In this document: piece after piece, positions 36,928 through 48,562 of the stretch
Numbering within the stretch: position 1 is the first letter of the stretch
How the letters are laid out: every line of letters starts with the position of its first letter
Origin: Aquabacterium commune
GTDB taxonomy: Bacteria > Pseudomonadota > Gammaproteobacteria > Burkholderiales > Burkholderiaceae_C
Assembly (NCBI RefSeq): GCF_004362855.1
Contig: NZ_SNXW01000008.1
Span: 124,001-188,000 of the forward strand
Length of the DNA: 64,000 nt
Direction: 5' to 3'
Made by a program: the position numbers and the translations under genes
The notes under the pieces: generated by a model
Database searches by the model: none
The model's input: only the letters and a program-made list of their open reading frames with translations
What the model was told of the DNA's origin: nothing

Positions 36928-38025
36928 TCACAGGCGGCCCAGTTCCACGTACAGCGGGCGGTTGTCGATGCCAGGGCGGGGGTCTTCACCATAGCTCAGC
37001 CAGAAATGGCTGGAGAACAGTTTCTGGCGCTTGTAGCCGCGCGGCACCTCTTCGAGGGGGTCGCCGTGCGTGATGCCCACGGCCAGCGCGTCGTACTTTT
37101 GCCCCTGGTGCGCCATGACCCAATCGATCAGGCCCTGGAACACGGCCTTGTCGTCTTGGGCGATCAGGATGTTGTAGAGGCTCAGGTAGTTCAGCATGCC
37201 GCCCACCGGTGGCAGCTTGAAGCCCCCGGCGATGCCCACGTACAGGTTGTAGAGCGGGCGCAGCAGCTTGATGGCGGGCTTGAAGCCGACGATGCGTGTC
37301 TGCTTGTAGGCCTTCTGGTTCCAACCCGCCAGCATGCCGACGATCTGGCCGCCGCGCAGCGCCAGCGCGTAGTCCTCGACCTTCAGGCCGTTGTAGTACG
37401 GGTCGCCCGCGGCCATCTTCTGCATGTCATAGACGGGGTAGCCGTTGCGGCGCGGCGCCTCGCGGTCGAAGAAGGCCTGCATGGCCGGGATGTCCGAGGC
37501 GCTGGCCGCGCGGATGGTGACGCCTGCGGGGATGCGCGGCGTGATCTTGCGCGTGAAGATGAAACTCGTCTCGATGCTGTGGCTGATCCAGTACTGGAAC
37601 AGCACGCCGTCGGCGGTCTTGGCCGCGGCGTCCAGCGGCGCGGTGTTCTCTTTCAACACGATGCCTTGCAGCAAATCGGTGGTGCTGCGGTGCTTTTTCT
37701 GCTCGACGAACAGGTTGGACGCGATGCCGCGGCGGCGGTAGTACGGGTCCACGCGGGTGTCGCCCGAGTAGTACACGCGGCGCTTTTGGCCGCTGATGTA
37801 GAGCTCGCGCCCGGAGATCACGGTCAGGCCGGCCAGCACATCGGGGCGCTCGTCGTCGTCGGCCACGGTCAGCACGAACTCGTCACCGATGACTTTGGCG
37901 CCCACGAAGAAATCGGGGTTGCGCTGGAAGCACATCTGCGCCGGGCCGGGCATGGTGATCTTCGTGACCAGATCCTGGATCTTGGCGTTGTCGGCCGGGG
38001 TGCCGATGCGGATGGTGATGGCCAT
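36928..38025 (-). CDS. GNAT family N-acetyltransferase-like protein (365 aa)
   Basis: 365 residues; MAITIRIGTPADNAKIQDLV is a GNAT N-terminus. The acyl-CoA loop lies in RRVYYSGDTRVDPYYRRRGIASNLF. A second domain (about 165-365) starts with VTIRAASASDIPAMQAFF, so it may be a tandem GNAT. It shares a strand-loop pattern (V.GKR.R..SGDT..P.Y....A...F) with the protein encoded at 39723-40604. Substrate unknown. Lies between the GH3 gene and the exporter, same strand. Confidence 0.8.
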   Translation of the reverse strand: MAITIRIGTPADNAKIQDLVTKITMPGPAQMCFQRNPDFFVGAKVIGDEFVLTVADDDERPDVLAGLTVISGRELYISGQKRRVYYSGDTRVDPYYRRRGIASNLFVEQKKHRSTTDLLQGIVLKENTAPLDAAAKTADGVLFQYWISHSIETSFIFTRKITPRIPAGVTIRAASASDIPAMQAFFDREAPRRNGYPVYDMQKMAAGDPYYNGLKVEDYALALRGGQIVGMLAGWNQKAYKQTRIVGFKPAIKLLRPLYNLYVGIAGGFKLPPVGGMLNYLSLYNILIAQDDKAVFQGLIDWVMAHQGQKYDALAVGITHGDPLEEVPRGYKRQKLFSSHFWLSYGEDPRPGIDNRPLYVELGRL

Positions 38026-38085
38026 GGCGGGTCCTGCTGGGAACGGTGTGTCTGGAAAGGGGTTGAGGTGGGTGTCAGGCGGACG

Positions 38086-39720
38086 TCAGGCGTCCAGCAC
38101 CTGGCGCAGCACCTGGGGCACATTGCCACGCCAATGGCGCAGCGGTTCGATCTTGATGTTGCCCTCGATCATCCCGCGCTCGCGGCACTGGTCGAGGTAG
38201 AGGGCGCGCATGTGCGGCAGGGCCACGCAGGCGGCGCGTTGCAGCTGGCCCAACTCGCGGGCGAGCTTGTAGTGGAAGTTCGCCTGCAAGGCCTTCTCCA
38301 CCTGGCTGGCCAAGTCGGACTGCATCGCCGCTTGCGTTTCCGCAGACGTGCCTTCCCCGCACTCCACCAGCAACACATAGCCGGGCGAGCGGTGACGGGC
38401 CTCGTCGAGCGCCAGCAGCGTGACCGGCAGGGCGCCTTGCAGCGCCAGGCCGTCTTGCACCTGCTGGGCCACGGTGGCGCTGGTTTTTTCGCCGACCAGG
38501 TCCACGCCGTCGTTGCGGCCCAGGAAGGTCAGGCTGGGCACCTGGCCGAGCGCGCCGTCCACGCGCAGCACATCGCTCATCTGGTAGCGCGACAGGCCAC
38601 TGCCCGTGGTCAGCAGCGGGATCACGTCCTGGCCCTGGCGCAGCTGCCACGGCGCCAGCACCTTGCCGTCTTGCGCGTCGATGAACTCGAAGGCGTGGCT
38701 GAGGTAGGCCAGCGGGTAGCGGCCCTGGAAAGGGAAGGTCACCACGCCCTCGGTGGCCCACAGGCCCTTGCCCTGGAAGTGCGCTTGCGGCAGGCAGCCC
38801 TGCAGCTTGCGAGCCCAGGGCGTGGCCGCGGCCGTGTCCCAGGCGCTGAGCACGGCCAGGCTGGGCCACAGCGCTTCGAAGAAAGCGGGCGAGAGCTGGC
38901 CATCCCAGCTGCGCAGCAAGGCCGCCGCGCGCATGGAGCGGGGGCAAGGCACGCCCGCCATCTGCGCGTGGCGCGGGCCCCACTGGCCGCTCGACAGCAC
39001 ATCGGCCAGCTCCAGGCGCCAGGCCGACATCTGCTCCAGCAGCCCCAAGCCGAAGGTCGGGCTCCACACCGAGATGAAGCCCAGCGCCTCGTCGGCGGCC
39101 AGGTAGGCGATGGTGGCGAACAGCGAGTCGTCTGAACTCTTGGCCAGCGCGATCTCTTGCGGCGCCGCTTGCGTCAGGTAGGCCAGCAGGCGCTTGCCCC
39201 ACGACAGCATCTTCATGTCGTCGTTGATGTCGCCGGCGGTCTGGCTGCGCAGCTCGGTCGGGATCCACGACAGCGACCAGTAATGCGTGCCCTTGCCCTG
39301 GTCAGGGAACTGCCGGTACAGGTCACCCACCCAGGCCGTGATGACCTGGTCGAGCTCGTCGAGGAACATCTTCGTGTACGGCACCCACTTCACGGCCGAC
39401 GTCGAGCCGCTGGTGGGCTGGTAGCGCATCACCGGCGAATCGATCAGCAGCGATTGCTTGCGCTCGCGCTGCACCTGCACGGCCTCGGCGTAATCGCTCC
39501 AGCCCGTCACCGGCAACTGGCGCGCGTACTCCTCCCAAGACCAATCGGCGCGCACACCGCGGCGCTGGCCTTCGGGTGATCGGGCTGCAGCGGACAACCA
39601 ACGGTTCAGACGGGCGCGCTGGACCGATTCCAGCTCACCGAGGTGCTGTTCGAAGCGCCGTCGCCCGGGGGCGACCAGCAGTCTGAGGAGGTGGTGTCCG
39701 AGGGTGGTTCCGGCCCCCAT
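38086..39720 (-). CDS. GH3 family acyl-adenylate-forming amido synthetase
   Basis: 544 residues of the GH3/ANL superfamily. ATP motif 1 is YQPTSGSTSAVKWVPYT; SWIPTELRSQTAGDI, the central LWATEGVVTFPF, the motif YQMSDVLRV and the hinge TFLGRNDGVDLVGEKTSATV follow. Plant GH3 enzymes conjugate jasmonate or auxin to amino acids; bacterial members are mostly unstudied. It should activate a carboxylic acid as adenylate and join it to an amine. Begins 2 bp before the end of the preceding GNAT-like gene in the operon sense, so the two are coupled. Confidence 0.88.
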   Translation of the reverse strand: MGAGTTLGHHLLRLLVAPGRRRFEQHLGELESVQRARLNRWLSAAARSPEGQRRGVRADWSWEEYARQLPVTGWSDYAEAVQVQRERKQSLLIDSPVMRYQPTSGSTSAVKWVPYTKMFLDELDQVITAWVGDLYRQFPDQGKGTHYWSLSWIPTELRSQTAGDINDDMKMLSWGKRLLAYLTQAAPQEIALAKSSDDSLFATIAYLAADEALGFISVWSPTFGLGLLEQMSAWRLELADVLSSGQWGPRHAQMAGVPCPRSMRAAALLRSWDGQLSPAFFEALWPSLAVLSAWDTAAATPWARKLQGCLPQAHFQGKGLWATEGVVTFPFQGRYPLAYLSHAFEFIDAQDGKVLAPWQLRQGQDVIPLLTTGSGLSRYQMSDVLRVDGALGQVPSLTFLGRNDGVDLVGEKTSATVAQQVQDGLALQGALPVTLLALDEARHRSPGYVLLVECGEGTSAETQAAMQSDLASQVEKALQANFHYKLARELGQLQRAACVALPHMRALYLDQCRERGMIEGNIKIEPLRHWRGNVPQVLRQVLDA

Positions 39721-39722
39721 GC

Positions 39723-40604
39723 TCAGGAGGCCTTCGAGCGCTCAAGCGCATCGTCGGCGTCCCAGGAGGCCGTGCTGGCCGAAGCGGCCGCGCCACGCGC
39801 AGGCTTGTCCGCCAGGTCCAGGCCGGCCGGGCGGTGCGTGCCCAGGATGTGCTTCTTGACCCACTTCCAGGGCACGTCCACGATGGAGCGGAACAGGCTT
39901 TCGTAGTCGCAGGCGGCCAGGCAAGGCACCTCGGTGCCACGGCGCCAGTCGGGGTTCACCTTCTCGAAGAACGCGATGTGCGGGTTCGCGGCCTTCAGCT
40001 CGGGCGTGATCTCGGCCACATCGCCCTTCAGGCGCACATAGCTGTCACCGAAGTCCAGCAGCATGCGTTGCTGGTCGAAGGCCTCGGGGAAGAGCTGCTG
40101 GCAGTACGCCTCGGTGATGTTGTGGTACCGCGCGTTGCGGTCGCCACGGTTGCCGTCCACCTTGGGGTAGTAGTTGTAGAAGTTGTTCGTCATCAACAGG
40201 TAGGTCTTGTAACCCTTGGAGATGAGGAACCAGTAGAACGGCACGAAGGGGCGCTTGATGCGCTCGATGATCAGGCGGCGGTAAAACGTGTTGGCCAGGG
40301 CGTTGTTGCCCCAGTAGGCCGGCTCGATGATCGTGTCGCCACTGAAGATGCCGCGCACACGCTTGCCATCGACCTTCAGGTCGAAGAAGGTCTGCGTCGA
40401 GAAGCCGACGACGCGGTCATCGGACTTGCGCGACACCAGGATCACGCCCGACTTCTTGCTCAGGTCGCTCAGGAAGATGTCCAGCGAGGTGTTTTCATAA
40501 AAAGAGGCATACAGCTCGTACATCTGCTTGATGTGCGTGACCGTGACCGCCTGGATCGGGCGAAAGAAGGTACTGACTTTTTCTTTCTGGGCCGCTGAGG
40601 ACAT
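39723..40604 (-). CDS. GNAT-like protein of unknown function (293 aa)
   Basis: 293 residues from ATG 40604 (GGAG at 6 nt; ATG 40616 is a less likely start). VVGFSTQTFFDLKVDGKRVRG is followed by IFSGDTIIEPAYWGNNALAN, which parallels the acyl-CoA-loop region of the GNAT protein encoded at 36928-38025. Then come aromatic-rich strands (FVPFYWFLISKGYKTYLLM; NNFYNYYP) suggestive of a lipid or aromatic substrate. No named family recognised. C-terminal 30 residues are low-complexity Ala/Asp/Ser. First gene of the GNAT-GH3-GNAT-ABC run. Confidence 0.65.
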   Translation of the reverse strand: MSSAAQKEKVSTFFRPIQAVTVTHIKQMYELYASFYENTSLDIFLSDLSKKSGVILVSRKSDDRVVGFSTQTFFDLKVDGKRVRGIFSGDTIIEPAYWGNNALANTFYRRLIIERIKRPFVPFYWFLISKGYKTYLLMTNNFYNYYPKVDGNRGDRNARYHNITEAYCQQLFPEAFDQQRMLLDFGDSYVRLKGDVAEITPELKAANPHIAFFEKVNPDWRRGTEVPCLAACDYESLFRSIVDVPWKWVKKHILGTHRPAGLDLADKPARGAAASASTASWDADDALERSKAS

Positions 40605-40936
40605 GCTGGTCTCCATCCGGAAGCCGACGGCTTCGTATCGATTGCTTACGCGTTGACGTTGGGGGAAGCATGCCGGCGTGCCTTCGCAGGAGCCACCGGG
40701 CTTGCCCTCGGTGTTCCCTTATATGGGGGGTGTTCAATGTGCATGGTTAGTAATAACGGGTTGCTGTGGGCGGCTGTTCTTCGCCCCTGACCGGGTGTGA
40801 CAGGCTTGCGACGCGGCCCCAAGCCCGACGTTTGTGAAGTCCTGTGAACGGGGGTGTTGGCCGCGGTGCCATGCGTGCGTATAATCTTTAGGTTTTGCCG
40901 ACGCCGGGTGGCGCTCGGTTGGCGTTTCAACCCAGA
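40605..40936. promoter_or_regulatory. divergent control region of the GNAT/GH3 run and the atp operon
   Basis: 332 bp without a gene. It holds a GAAGCC-GAC-GGCTTC hairpin (40620-40634) in the leader of the minus-strand unit, an AT-rich island around 40718-40760, and the atp promoter at 40857-40885. No clear -35/-10 pair for the minus-strand unit was found. Confidence 0.5.
40857..40885 (+). promoter_or_regulatory. sigma-70 promoter of the atp operon
   Basis: TTGGCC (40857-40862) and a perfect TATAAT (40880-40885) with a 17-bp spacer. Start predicted near 40892, about 45 nt before the atpI start. Confidence 0.8.
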
Positions 40937-41494
40937 GTGGATTGCACCTTGAAGTCCTTGCCGTCTTCTGAGTCTCACAAGGCTTCCAAGTCCTTGCGCA
41001 GACAGGAAGAGCAGAAAGCGCAGGACTCAGGCTACGACTCGTTCTGGGGCGAAGACGCCGACCTGCCCATCAGCTCGCTGACGCGCACCGAGGCCCAGGC
41101 CCTGGTCGCCAAGCACCCTTCCATGACCGTGTGGCAGGCCTTGGCCTCCCAGGCGCTGTTCGGAGTGCTGGTCGCGCTGATCTGGGGTTTGCTGTCGCGC
41201 AGCCCGGCCTCGCTGATGTCCGCGCTGTATGGCGTGGCGGTCGCGGTGGTGCCCAGTGGCCTGATGGCCTACGGGGTGTTCGGGCGGCGCGCTGCGAGGG
41301 GTGCGGGCGGCGTGGGTGGATTGCTGGTGTGGGAGATCCTGAAGTTGCTGATGGTCGGCGCGATGCTGGCGATGGCACCGGTCTGGATCGTCCCGCTGGA
41401 CTGGGTGGCCCTGCTGGTCACGCTGGTGCTGAGTTTGAAGATGGTTGGGGTGGCGCTGCTGATCTGGCAGCGTCGCGCAAAGAATAACGTTTGA
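40937..41494 (+). CDS. atpI: ATP synthase subunit I
   Basis: About 185 residues; charged N-terminus (SYDSFWGEDADLP-like: GYDSFWGEDADLPISSL), then four membrane helices as in AtpI (ALFGVLVALIWGLLS, LMSALYGVAVAVVPSGLMAYGVF, LLVWEILKLLMVGAMLAMAPV, VALLVTLVLSLKMVGVALLI). AtpI helps assemble the c-ring. No ATG fits; GTG 40937 or TTG 40949 are the candidates, neither with a strong ribosome binding site. First gene of the operon. Confidence 0.85.
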   Translation: MDCTLKSLPSSESHKASKSLRRQEEQKAQDSGYDSFWGEDADLPISSLTRTEAQALVAKHPSMTVWQALASQALFGVLVALIWGLLSRSPASLMSALYGVAVAVVPSGLMAYGVFGRRAARGAGGVGGLLVWEILKLLMVGAMLAMAPVWIVPLDWVALLVTLVLSLKMVGVALLIWQRRAKNNV

Positions 41495-41506
41495 CGAGAG
41501 TTGCTG

Positions 41507-42394
41507 ATGTCTGCTGACGCTGTTGCGAACCACGGGCCCACGGCCGGTGAATACATCAATCACCACCTGCGCCACCTGCAAAACCATCACACCCCGCAAT
41601 CCATTGCGGACTTTTCGTACATCAACTACGACTCGCTGTTCTGGTCGGTCACCCTGGGCCTGCTGGCCGTGTTCATGTTGTGGCGTGCCGCCAGCAAGGC
41701 CACGTCCGGCGTGCCGGGTCGCTTCCAGGCCGCGATCGAAATGATCGTCGAGCTGGTGGACACGCAAGCCAAGGGCATCGTGCACAACGCCACCTCGCGC
41801 AAGGCCGTGGCGCCTGCCGCCCTGACGGTGTTCGTGTGGATCTTCTTCATGAACGCCATGGACTTGCTGCCCCTGGACCTGCTGCCCACCCTGTGGGAGA
41901 AGGCCTACGCAGCGCAAGGCCTGGATCCGCACCACGCCTACATGCGTTCCGTGCCCTCGGCCGACCTGTCCATCACCCTGGGCCTGTCCATCAGCGTGCT
42001 GTTGATCTGCCTGTACTACAACATCAAGATCAAGGGCCTGTTTGGCTGGATCAAGGAGCTGTTCACCGCTCCCTTCCACGCGCACAGCCCGGTTGGCATC
42101 ATCTTGCTGGCCCCCGCCAACTTCGGTCTGAACCTGATCGAGTTCGGCGCCAAGACCATTTCCCACGGCATGCGACTGTGGGGCAACATGTACGCCGGTG
42201 AGCTGGTGTTCATGCTGATCGCATTGATGGGCGCAGTCGGTTTCTCGTCGCTGGGTGGCATTGGCCTGTGGATTGGCCACGTCATCGCCGGTACCGCCTG
42301 GGCCATCTTCCACATCCTGATCATCACGCTCCAGGCCTTCATCTTCATGATGTTGACCCTGGTGTACATCGGTCAGGCTCACGAAGGTCACTGA
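41507..42394 (+). CDS. atpB: F0F1 ATP synthase subunit a
   Basis: 295 residues. The proton-path helix carries the essential Arg in [18 protein letters not shown], preceded by [14 protein letters not shown]; the last helices are [17 protein letters not shown] 41507 lies 6 nt after ACGAGAG. Confidence 0.97.
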   Translation: MSADAVANHGPTAGEYINHHLRHLQNHHTPQSIADFSYINYDSLFWSVTLGLLAVFMLWRAASKATSGVPGRFQAAIEMIVELVDTQAKGIVHNATSRKAVAPAALTVFVWIFFMNAMDLLPLDLLPTLWEKAYAAQGLDPHHAYMRSVPSADLSITLGLSISVLLICLYYNIKIKGLFGWIKELFTAPFHAHSPVGIILLAPANFGLNLIEFGAKTISHGMRLWGNMYAGELVFMLIALMGAVGFSSLGGIGLWIGHVIAGTAWAIFHILIITLQAFIFMMLTLVYIGQAHEGH

Positions 42395-42733
<339 letters not shown>

Positions 42734-42780
42734 TCGGTCCTTCTCGACTGACGTTTGATTAACCGAGAAAGGTCCGAGCC

Positions 42781-43251
42781 GTGAATCTGAACGCAACGCT
42801 GATTGCGCAGATCGTGGTCTTCCTGATTCTGTGGGCTTTCACGATGAAATTCGTGTGGCCCCCGATCACGAAGGCTCTCGATGAACGCGCATCCAAGATC
42901 GCGGGCGGTCTCGCTGCGGCCGACAAGGCCAAGGCAGAACTGGCGTCCGCCAACCAGCGCGTGCAGCAGGAACTTGCTCAGTCCCGTGAAGACATCGCCA
43001 AGCGCATCGCCGACGCCGAAAAGCGTGGCAATGCGCTGGTCGAGGAAGCCAAGGCGCGTGCCAGCGCCGAAGCCGCCAAGATCGTGGCCGATGCCAAGGC
43101 AGAGTCCGCTCAACTTGTCGTGCAGGCCCGCGAGGCCCTGCGCGAACAGGTGGCAGGACTGGCCGTCAAGGGTGCCGAGCAGATCCTGCGCCGCGAGGTG
43201 AACGCACAGGTCCATGCCGACCTGTTGAGCCACCTGAAATCGGAGCTGTGA
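42781..43251 (+). CDS. atpF: F0F1 ATP synthase subunit b
   Basis: 156 residues: N-terminal membrane helix ([21 protein letters not shown]) and a long Ala/Lys/Glu-rich helix forming the peripheral stalk dimer. Start is GTG 42781 with AAGG upstream. Confidence 0.97.
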   Translation: MNLNATLIAQIVVFLILWAFTMKFVWPPITKALDERASKIAGGLAAADKAKAELASANQRVQQELAQSREDIAKRIADAEKRGNALVEEAKARASAEAAKIVADAKAESAQLVVQAREALREQVAGLAVKGAEQILRREVNAQVHADLLSHLKSEL

Positions 43252-43253
43252 TC

Positions 43254-43787
43254 ATGGCTGAGCTTGCCACCATCGCCCGCCCCTACGCAGAAGCCCTGTT
43301 CAAGGCCGTGCCAGCCGCCGAGTTGTCGTCCTTCGTGACCCAGCTCGACGCCCTGGCCGCCGTGGCCAGCGACCCGCAACTGCACCTCCTCGCCGACAAC
43401 CCCAAGGTCACTGACGGCCAGGTGTTCGACGTGATGGTGGCTGCGGCCAAGGTCCAGCTGTCCCCGTTCTTGGCCAACTTCCTGCGCACGGTCCTGGAAA
43501 ACGGTCGCCTGGCGGCCCTGCCCGTGATGAACGTGCAGTTCCTGGCCCTGGCCCAGGCCCAGCAGGGTGTGTCCGAAGCCCGCGTTTTCAGCGCTTACCC
43601 CGTCGATGCGGCCCAGTTGGCCGACATCCTCGGTCCGCTGGAAAAGCGCTTCGGCCGCAAGCTGGAAGCCAAGGTCGAACTCGATCCTGAACTGATTGGC
43701 GGCGTGCGCGTCGTGGTGGGTGACGAGGTGCTGGACACCTCGGTCAAAGCCCGCCTCGAACGCATGAAGGCCACTCTGATGGCCTGA
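43254..43787 (+). CDS. atpH: F0F1 ATP synthase subunit delta
   Basis: 177 residues starting [19 protein letters not shown], the family N-terminus; C-terminal [23 protein letters not shown]. Connects F1 to the peripheral stalk. ATG lies two bases after the atpF stop; a GTG at 43248 overlapping atpF is less likely. Confidence 0.97.
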   Translation: MAELATIARPYAEALFKAVPAAELSSFVTQLDALAAVASDPQLHLLADNPKVTDGQVFDVMVAAAKVQLSPFLANFLRTVLENGRLAALPVMNVQFLALAQAQQGVSEARVFSAYPVDAAQLADILGPLEKRFGRKLEAKVELDPELIGGVRVVVGDEVLDTSVKARLERMKATLMA

Positions 43788-43893
43788 GTCGCGCAATTCC
43801 TACCGGTGGTTTTCATGCCACTCCTGACAACCGCCGGTCGTTGTCAACGAGGTTTGCCTTTGAGCAGCCCTTGACCAGACTGGGAGCAAAGCA

Positions 43894-45447
43894 ATGCAAC
43901 TGAATCCCGCAGAAATTTCCGAACTGATCAAGAGCCGCATCGAGGGTCTCGGCGCGGCTGCCGACATTCGCAACCAGGGCACCGTGATTTCGGTGACCGA
44001 CGGCATCGTCCGCGTGCACGGCCTGTCCGATGCCATGCAGGGCGAAATGTTGGAGTTCCCCGCTGACGCCAACGGCGTCCCCACCTACGGCCTGGCCCTG
44101 AACCTCGAGCGCGACTCTGTCGGCGCCGTGATTTTGGGTGCCTACGAGCACATCTCCGAAGGCGATACCGTCAAGACGACGGGCCGCATTCTGGAAGTGC
44201 CGGTCGGCCCTGAGCTGATTGGCCGCGTGGTCAACGCCCTGGGTCAGCCCATCGACGGCAAGGGCCCGATCAACGCCAAGCTGTCTTCTCCCATCGAGAA
44301 GATCGCCCCGGGTGTGATCGCCCGTGAATCGGTGTCCCAGCCGCTGCAGACCGGCATCAAGTCGATCGACGCGATGGTGCCCGTCGGCCGTGGTCAGCGC
44401 GAGCTGATCATCGGTGACCGCCAGACCGGCAAGACGGCCGTGGCCATCGACGCCATCATCGCCCAGAAGGGCCAGGGCGTCACCTGCATCTACGTCGCCA
44501 TCGGTCAGAAGGCTTCGTCGATCAAGAACGTCGTGCGCTCTCTGGAAGTCGCTGGCGCCATGGAATACACCATCGTCGTGGCGGCTTCGGCCTCCGAGTC
44601 GGCGGCCATGCAGTTCGTCTCGCCGTACTCCGGCTGCGCCATGGGCGAGTACTTCCGCGACCGCGGTGAAGACGCCCTGATCGTCTATGACGACCTGTCC
44701 AAGCAAGCCGTGGCTTACCGCCAAGTGTCGCTGCTGCTGCGCCGTCCTCCCGGCCGCGAAGCTTTCCCCGGCGACGTGTTCTACATCCACTCGCGCCTGC
44801 TGGAGCGTGCAGCCCGTGTGAACGCCGACTACGTCGAAGCCTTCACCAACGGTGAAGTCAAGGGCAAGACGGGTTCGCTGACGGCACTGCCCATCATCGA
44901 AACGCAAGCCGGTGACGTGTCCGCCTTCGTGCCCACCAACGTGATCTCGATCACCGACGGCCAGATCTTCCTGGAAACGTCGCTGTTCAACGCTGGCATC
45001 CGCCCCGCCATCAACGCCGGTATCTCGGTGTCGCGCGTCGGTGGCGCTGCACAGACCAAGATCATCAAGGGCCTGTCCGGCGGTATCCGTACCGACCTGG
45101 CGCAGTACCGTGAGCTGGCTGCGTTCGCGCAGTTCGCTTCCGACCTGGACGCCGCCACCCGCAAGCAGCTGGACCGCGGTGCCCGCGTGACCGAGCTGCT
45201 CAAGCAGGCTCAGTACTCGCCGCTGTCGATCTCCCTGATGGGCGCCACCCTGTATGCCGTGAACAAGGGCTACATGGACGACGTCGATGTCAAGAAGATC
45301 CTGGCTTTCGAAGCTGGTCTGCACCAGTTCCTGAAGACCAGCCACGCCGCTCTGCTGAGCAAGATCGAATCCTCGAAGGCCCTGGACAAGGACGCTGAAG
45401 CCGAAATGCAATCGGCCATCGTCGCGTTCAAGAAAACCTTCGCCTAA
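43894..45447 (+). CDS. atpA: F0F1 ATP synthase subunit alpha
   Basis: 517 residues. Walker A GDRQTGKT at 174-181, and the catalytic-site Arg finger in the VGGAAQ segment ([13 protein letters not shown]). Non-catalytic nucleotide-binding subunit of F1. A 106-bp gap from atpH includes GGGAGC before the start. Confidence 0.98.
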   Translation: MQLNPAEISELIKSRIEGLGAAADIRNQGTVISVTDGIVRVHGLSDAMQGEMLEFPADANGVPTYGLALNLERDSVGAVILGAYEHISEGDTVKTTGRILEVPVGPELIGRVVNALGQPIDGKGPINAKLSSPIEKIAPGVIARESVSQPLQTGIKSIDAMVPVGRGQRELIIGDRQTGKTAVAIDAIIAQKGQGVTCIYVAIGQKASSIKNVVRSLEVAGAMEYTIVVAASASESAAMQFVSPYSGCAMGEYFRDRGEDALIVYDDLSKQAVAYRQVSLLLRRPPGREAFPGDVFYIHSRLLERAARVNADYVEAFTNGEVKGKTGSLTALPIIETQAGDVSAFVPTNVISITDGQIFLETSLFNAGIRPAINAGISVSRVGGAAQTKIIKGLSGGIRTDLAQYRELAAFAQFASDLDAATRKQLDRGARVTELLKQAQYSPLSISLMGATLYAVNKGYMDDVDVKKILAFEAGLHQFLKTSHAALLSKIESSKALDKDAEAEMQSAIVAFKKTFA

Positions 45448-45461
45448 GCTAGGAGCACGCC

Positions 45462-46328
45462 ATGGCGGCAGGCAAGGAAATTCGCGGCAAGATCAAGAGC
45501 GTCGAGAACACCAAGAAGATCACCAAGGCCATGGAAATGGTCGCGGCTTCGAAGATGCGCAAGGCGCAGGATCGCATGCGTGCGGCCCGTCCTTACGCTG
45601 ACAAGGTGCGCAACATCGCGGCGAACTTGGCCAAAGCGAATCCGGAGTACGTCCACCCCTTCATGCTGGCCAACCAGGCCGGCAAGAAGGTGGGTTTCAT
45701 CGTCGTCAGCACGGACAAGGGCCTCTGCGGTGGCTTGAACACCAACGTGCTGCGCGCCGTGACCAACAAGCTCCGCGAGCTGGACGGTCAAGGCATCAAG
45801 GCAGACGTGGTGACCATCGGCAACAAGGCGACCGGCTTCTTCGGTCGCATCGGTGCCAATGTGGTGTCGCAAGTGGTCGGTCTGGGCGACACGCCCCACC
45901 TGGAAAAGCTCATCGGCCCCGTCAAGGTGCTGCTGGACGCTTACCAGGCGGGTGAGGTCTCCGAGGTGTATCTGTGCTTCACCAAGTTCATCAACACGAT
46001 GAAGCAAGAGCCCATGGTCGAGCAGTTGCTGCCCCTCAAGGCATCCGACTTCCAAGGTGAAGCCACCCACCAGTGGGACTACATCTACGAGCCGGACGCC
46101 AAGGGCGTCATCGACGACCTGATGGTGCGTTACGTGGAAGCGCTGGTGTATCAGGCCGTGGCCGAGAACATGGCGTCGGAGCAGTCGGCACGCATGGTGG
46201 CCATGAAGGCCGCCACCGACAACGCCGGCAACGTGATCAAGGAACTGAAGCTGGTCTACAACAAGACCCGTCAGGCCGCGATCACGAAGGAACTCTCCGA
46301 GATCGTTGCCGGTGCGGCCGCGGTTTGA
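45462..46328 (+). CDS. atpG: F0F1 ATP synthase subunit gamma
   Basis: 288 residues; N-terminal [20 protein letters not shown] and C-terminal [20 protein letters not shown], the two helices of the rotating central shaft. [11 protein letters not shown] is the conserved core. AGGAG lies 7 nt before the start. Confidence 0.98.
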   Translation: MAAGKEIRGKIKSVENTKKITKAMEMVAASKMRKAQDRMRAARPYADKVRNIAANLAKANPEYVHPFMLANQAGKKVGFIVVSTDKGLCGGLNTNVLRAVTNKLRELDGQGIKADVVTIGNKATGFFGRIGANVVSQVVGLGDTPHLEKLIGPVKVLLDAYQAGEVSEVYLCFTKFINTMKQEPMVEQLLPLKASDFQGEATHQWDYIYEPDAKGVIDDLMVRYVEALVYQAVAENMASEQSARMVAMKAATDNAGNVIKELKLVYNKTRQAAITKELSEIVAGAAAV

Positions 46329-46344
46329 TTCAAGAATTGATTGA

Positions 46345-47775
<1,431 letters not shown>

Positions 47776-47844
47776 GCGGCTGCGCTGGACGCGCGGCCCT
47801 TCGCGGGGCGGCGTCCGGTCGGTCGCTCTCACTGAAAGAGCACC

Positions 47845-48261
47845 ATGTCCACCATTCACGTTGATGTGGTTTCTGCCGAAGAGTCCATCTTCTCCGGCGA
47901 AGCCACCCTGGTGTCCCTGCCGGGTGAGGTGGGCGAACTCGGCATCCTGCCGAAGCACGCCCCCCTGATCACGCGCATCAAGCCAGGCGCCGTGCGCATC
48001 CAGCGCGCCGACAACCAGGAAGAAGAGTTTGTCTTCGTGGCCGGCGGCATCCTGGAAGTGCAGCCTGGCTGCGTGACCGTTCTGGCCGACACCGCCATCC
48101 GCGGCAAGGACCTGGACGAAGCCAAGGCCAGCGAAGCCAAGCGCCTGGCCGAAGAGGCCGTCAGCAACGCCAAGGGCGAGCTGGACCTGGCCGCCGCCCA
48201 AAGCGAGCTGGCCGAACTGGTGGCCCAGCTGGCCGCCATCCGCCGCCTGCGCAAGAAGTGA
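47845..48261 (+). CDS. atpC: F0F1 ATP synthase subunit epsilon
   Basis: 138 residues: beta-sandwich ([34 protein letters not shown]) and a C-terminal helical hairpin that can inhibit ATP hydrolysis. Last gene of the operon, 54 bp before a strong terminator. Confidence 0.97.
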   Translation: MSTIHVDVVSAEESIFSGEATLVSLPGEVGELGILPKHAPLITRIKPGAVRIQRADNQEEEFVFVAGGILEVQPGCVTVLADTAIRGKDLDEAKASEAKRLAEEAVSNAKGELDLAAAQSELAELVAQLAAIRRLRKK

Positions 48262-48314
48262 TCGCCTGACGCCCGCGTGCGTCAACGGTCCGGGCAGACA
48301 CGCTGCCCGCCAAA

Positions 48315-48343
48315 AACCCGCCACAGCCTGGCGGGTTTTTTTT
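48315..48343 (+). terminator. terminator of the atp operon
   Basis: AACCCGCCA (48315-48323), loop CAGCC, TGGCGGGTT (48329-48337), then T-run to 48343. Strong rho-independent terminator. Confidence 0.93.
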
Positions 48344-48350
48344 CGCCCCC

Positions 48351-48395
48351 CCCCACCACCTCACCACCTCATCCACCTCACCACCTCACCCACCC
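48351..48395. repeat. CCACCTCA-type tandem repeat
   Basis: About five imperfect copies of an 8-10 bp unit based on CCACCTCA follow a C-run just after the atp terminator. It is a simple-sequence tract that could vary by slippage; no coding role is visible. Confidence 0.6.
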
Positions 48396-48562
48396 GTGCG
48401 CCCCGGGATTGCGGGGAGCGAGATACAAGCTCGTTCGGCACGTCGCATCCTCGGTGCATGATCCCACCATGCGCAAGCAACCGCCGAGGCGGCTGGGGTG
48501 ACGCGACAAATACACAGGCAGTTCGGTGCGCGTCCAGCGACGCACCGGTGGGGGATCACGAG
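48396..48562. other. intergenic region before the DUF2236 gene
   Basis: Nothing convincing. The reading frame of the following gene stays open to 48458, but the segment lacks family similarity, and a good ribosome binding site precedes 48563. Confidence 0.4.

Noticed and set aside
40718-40731. CCCTTATATGGGG sequence upstream of the GNAT-like gene, considered as an operator
   Set aside because: An imperfect short palindrome in an AT-rich island; no repeat copy and no matching regulator gene nearby.
48351-48395. CCACCTCA repeats considered as a CRISPR-like array
   Set aside because: Units are 8-10 bp, imperfect and contiguous, with no spacers and no cas genes.
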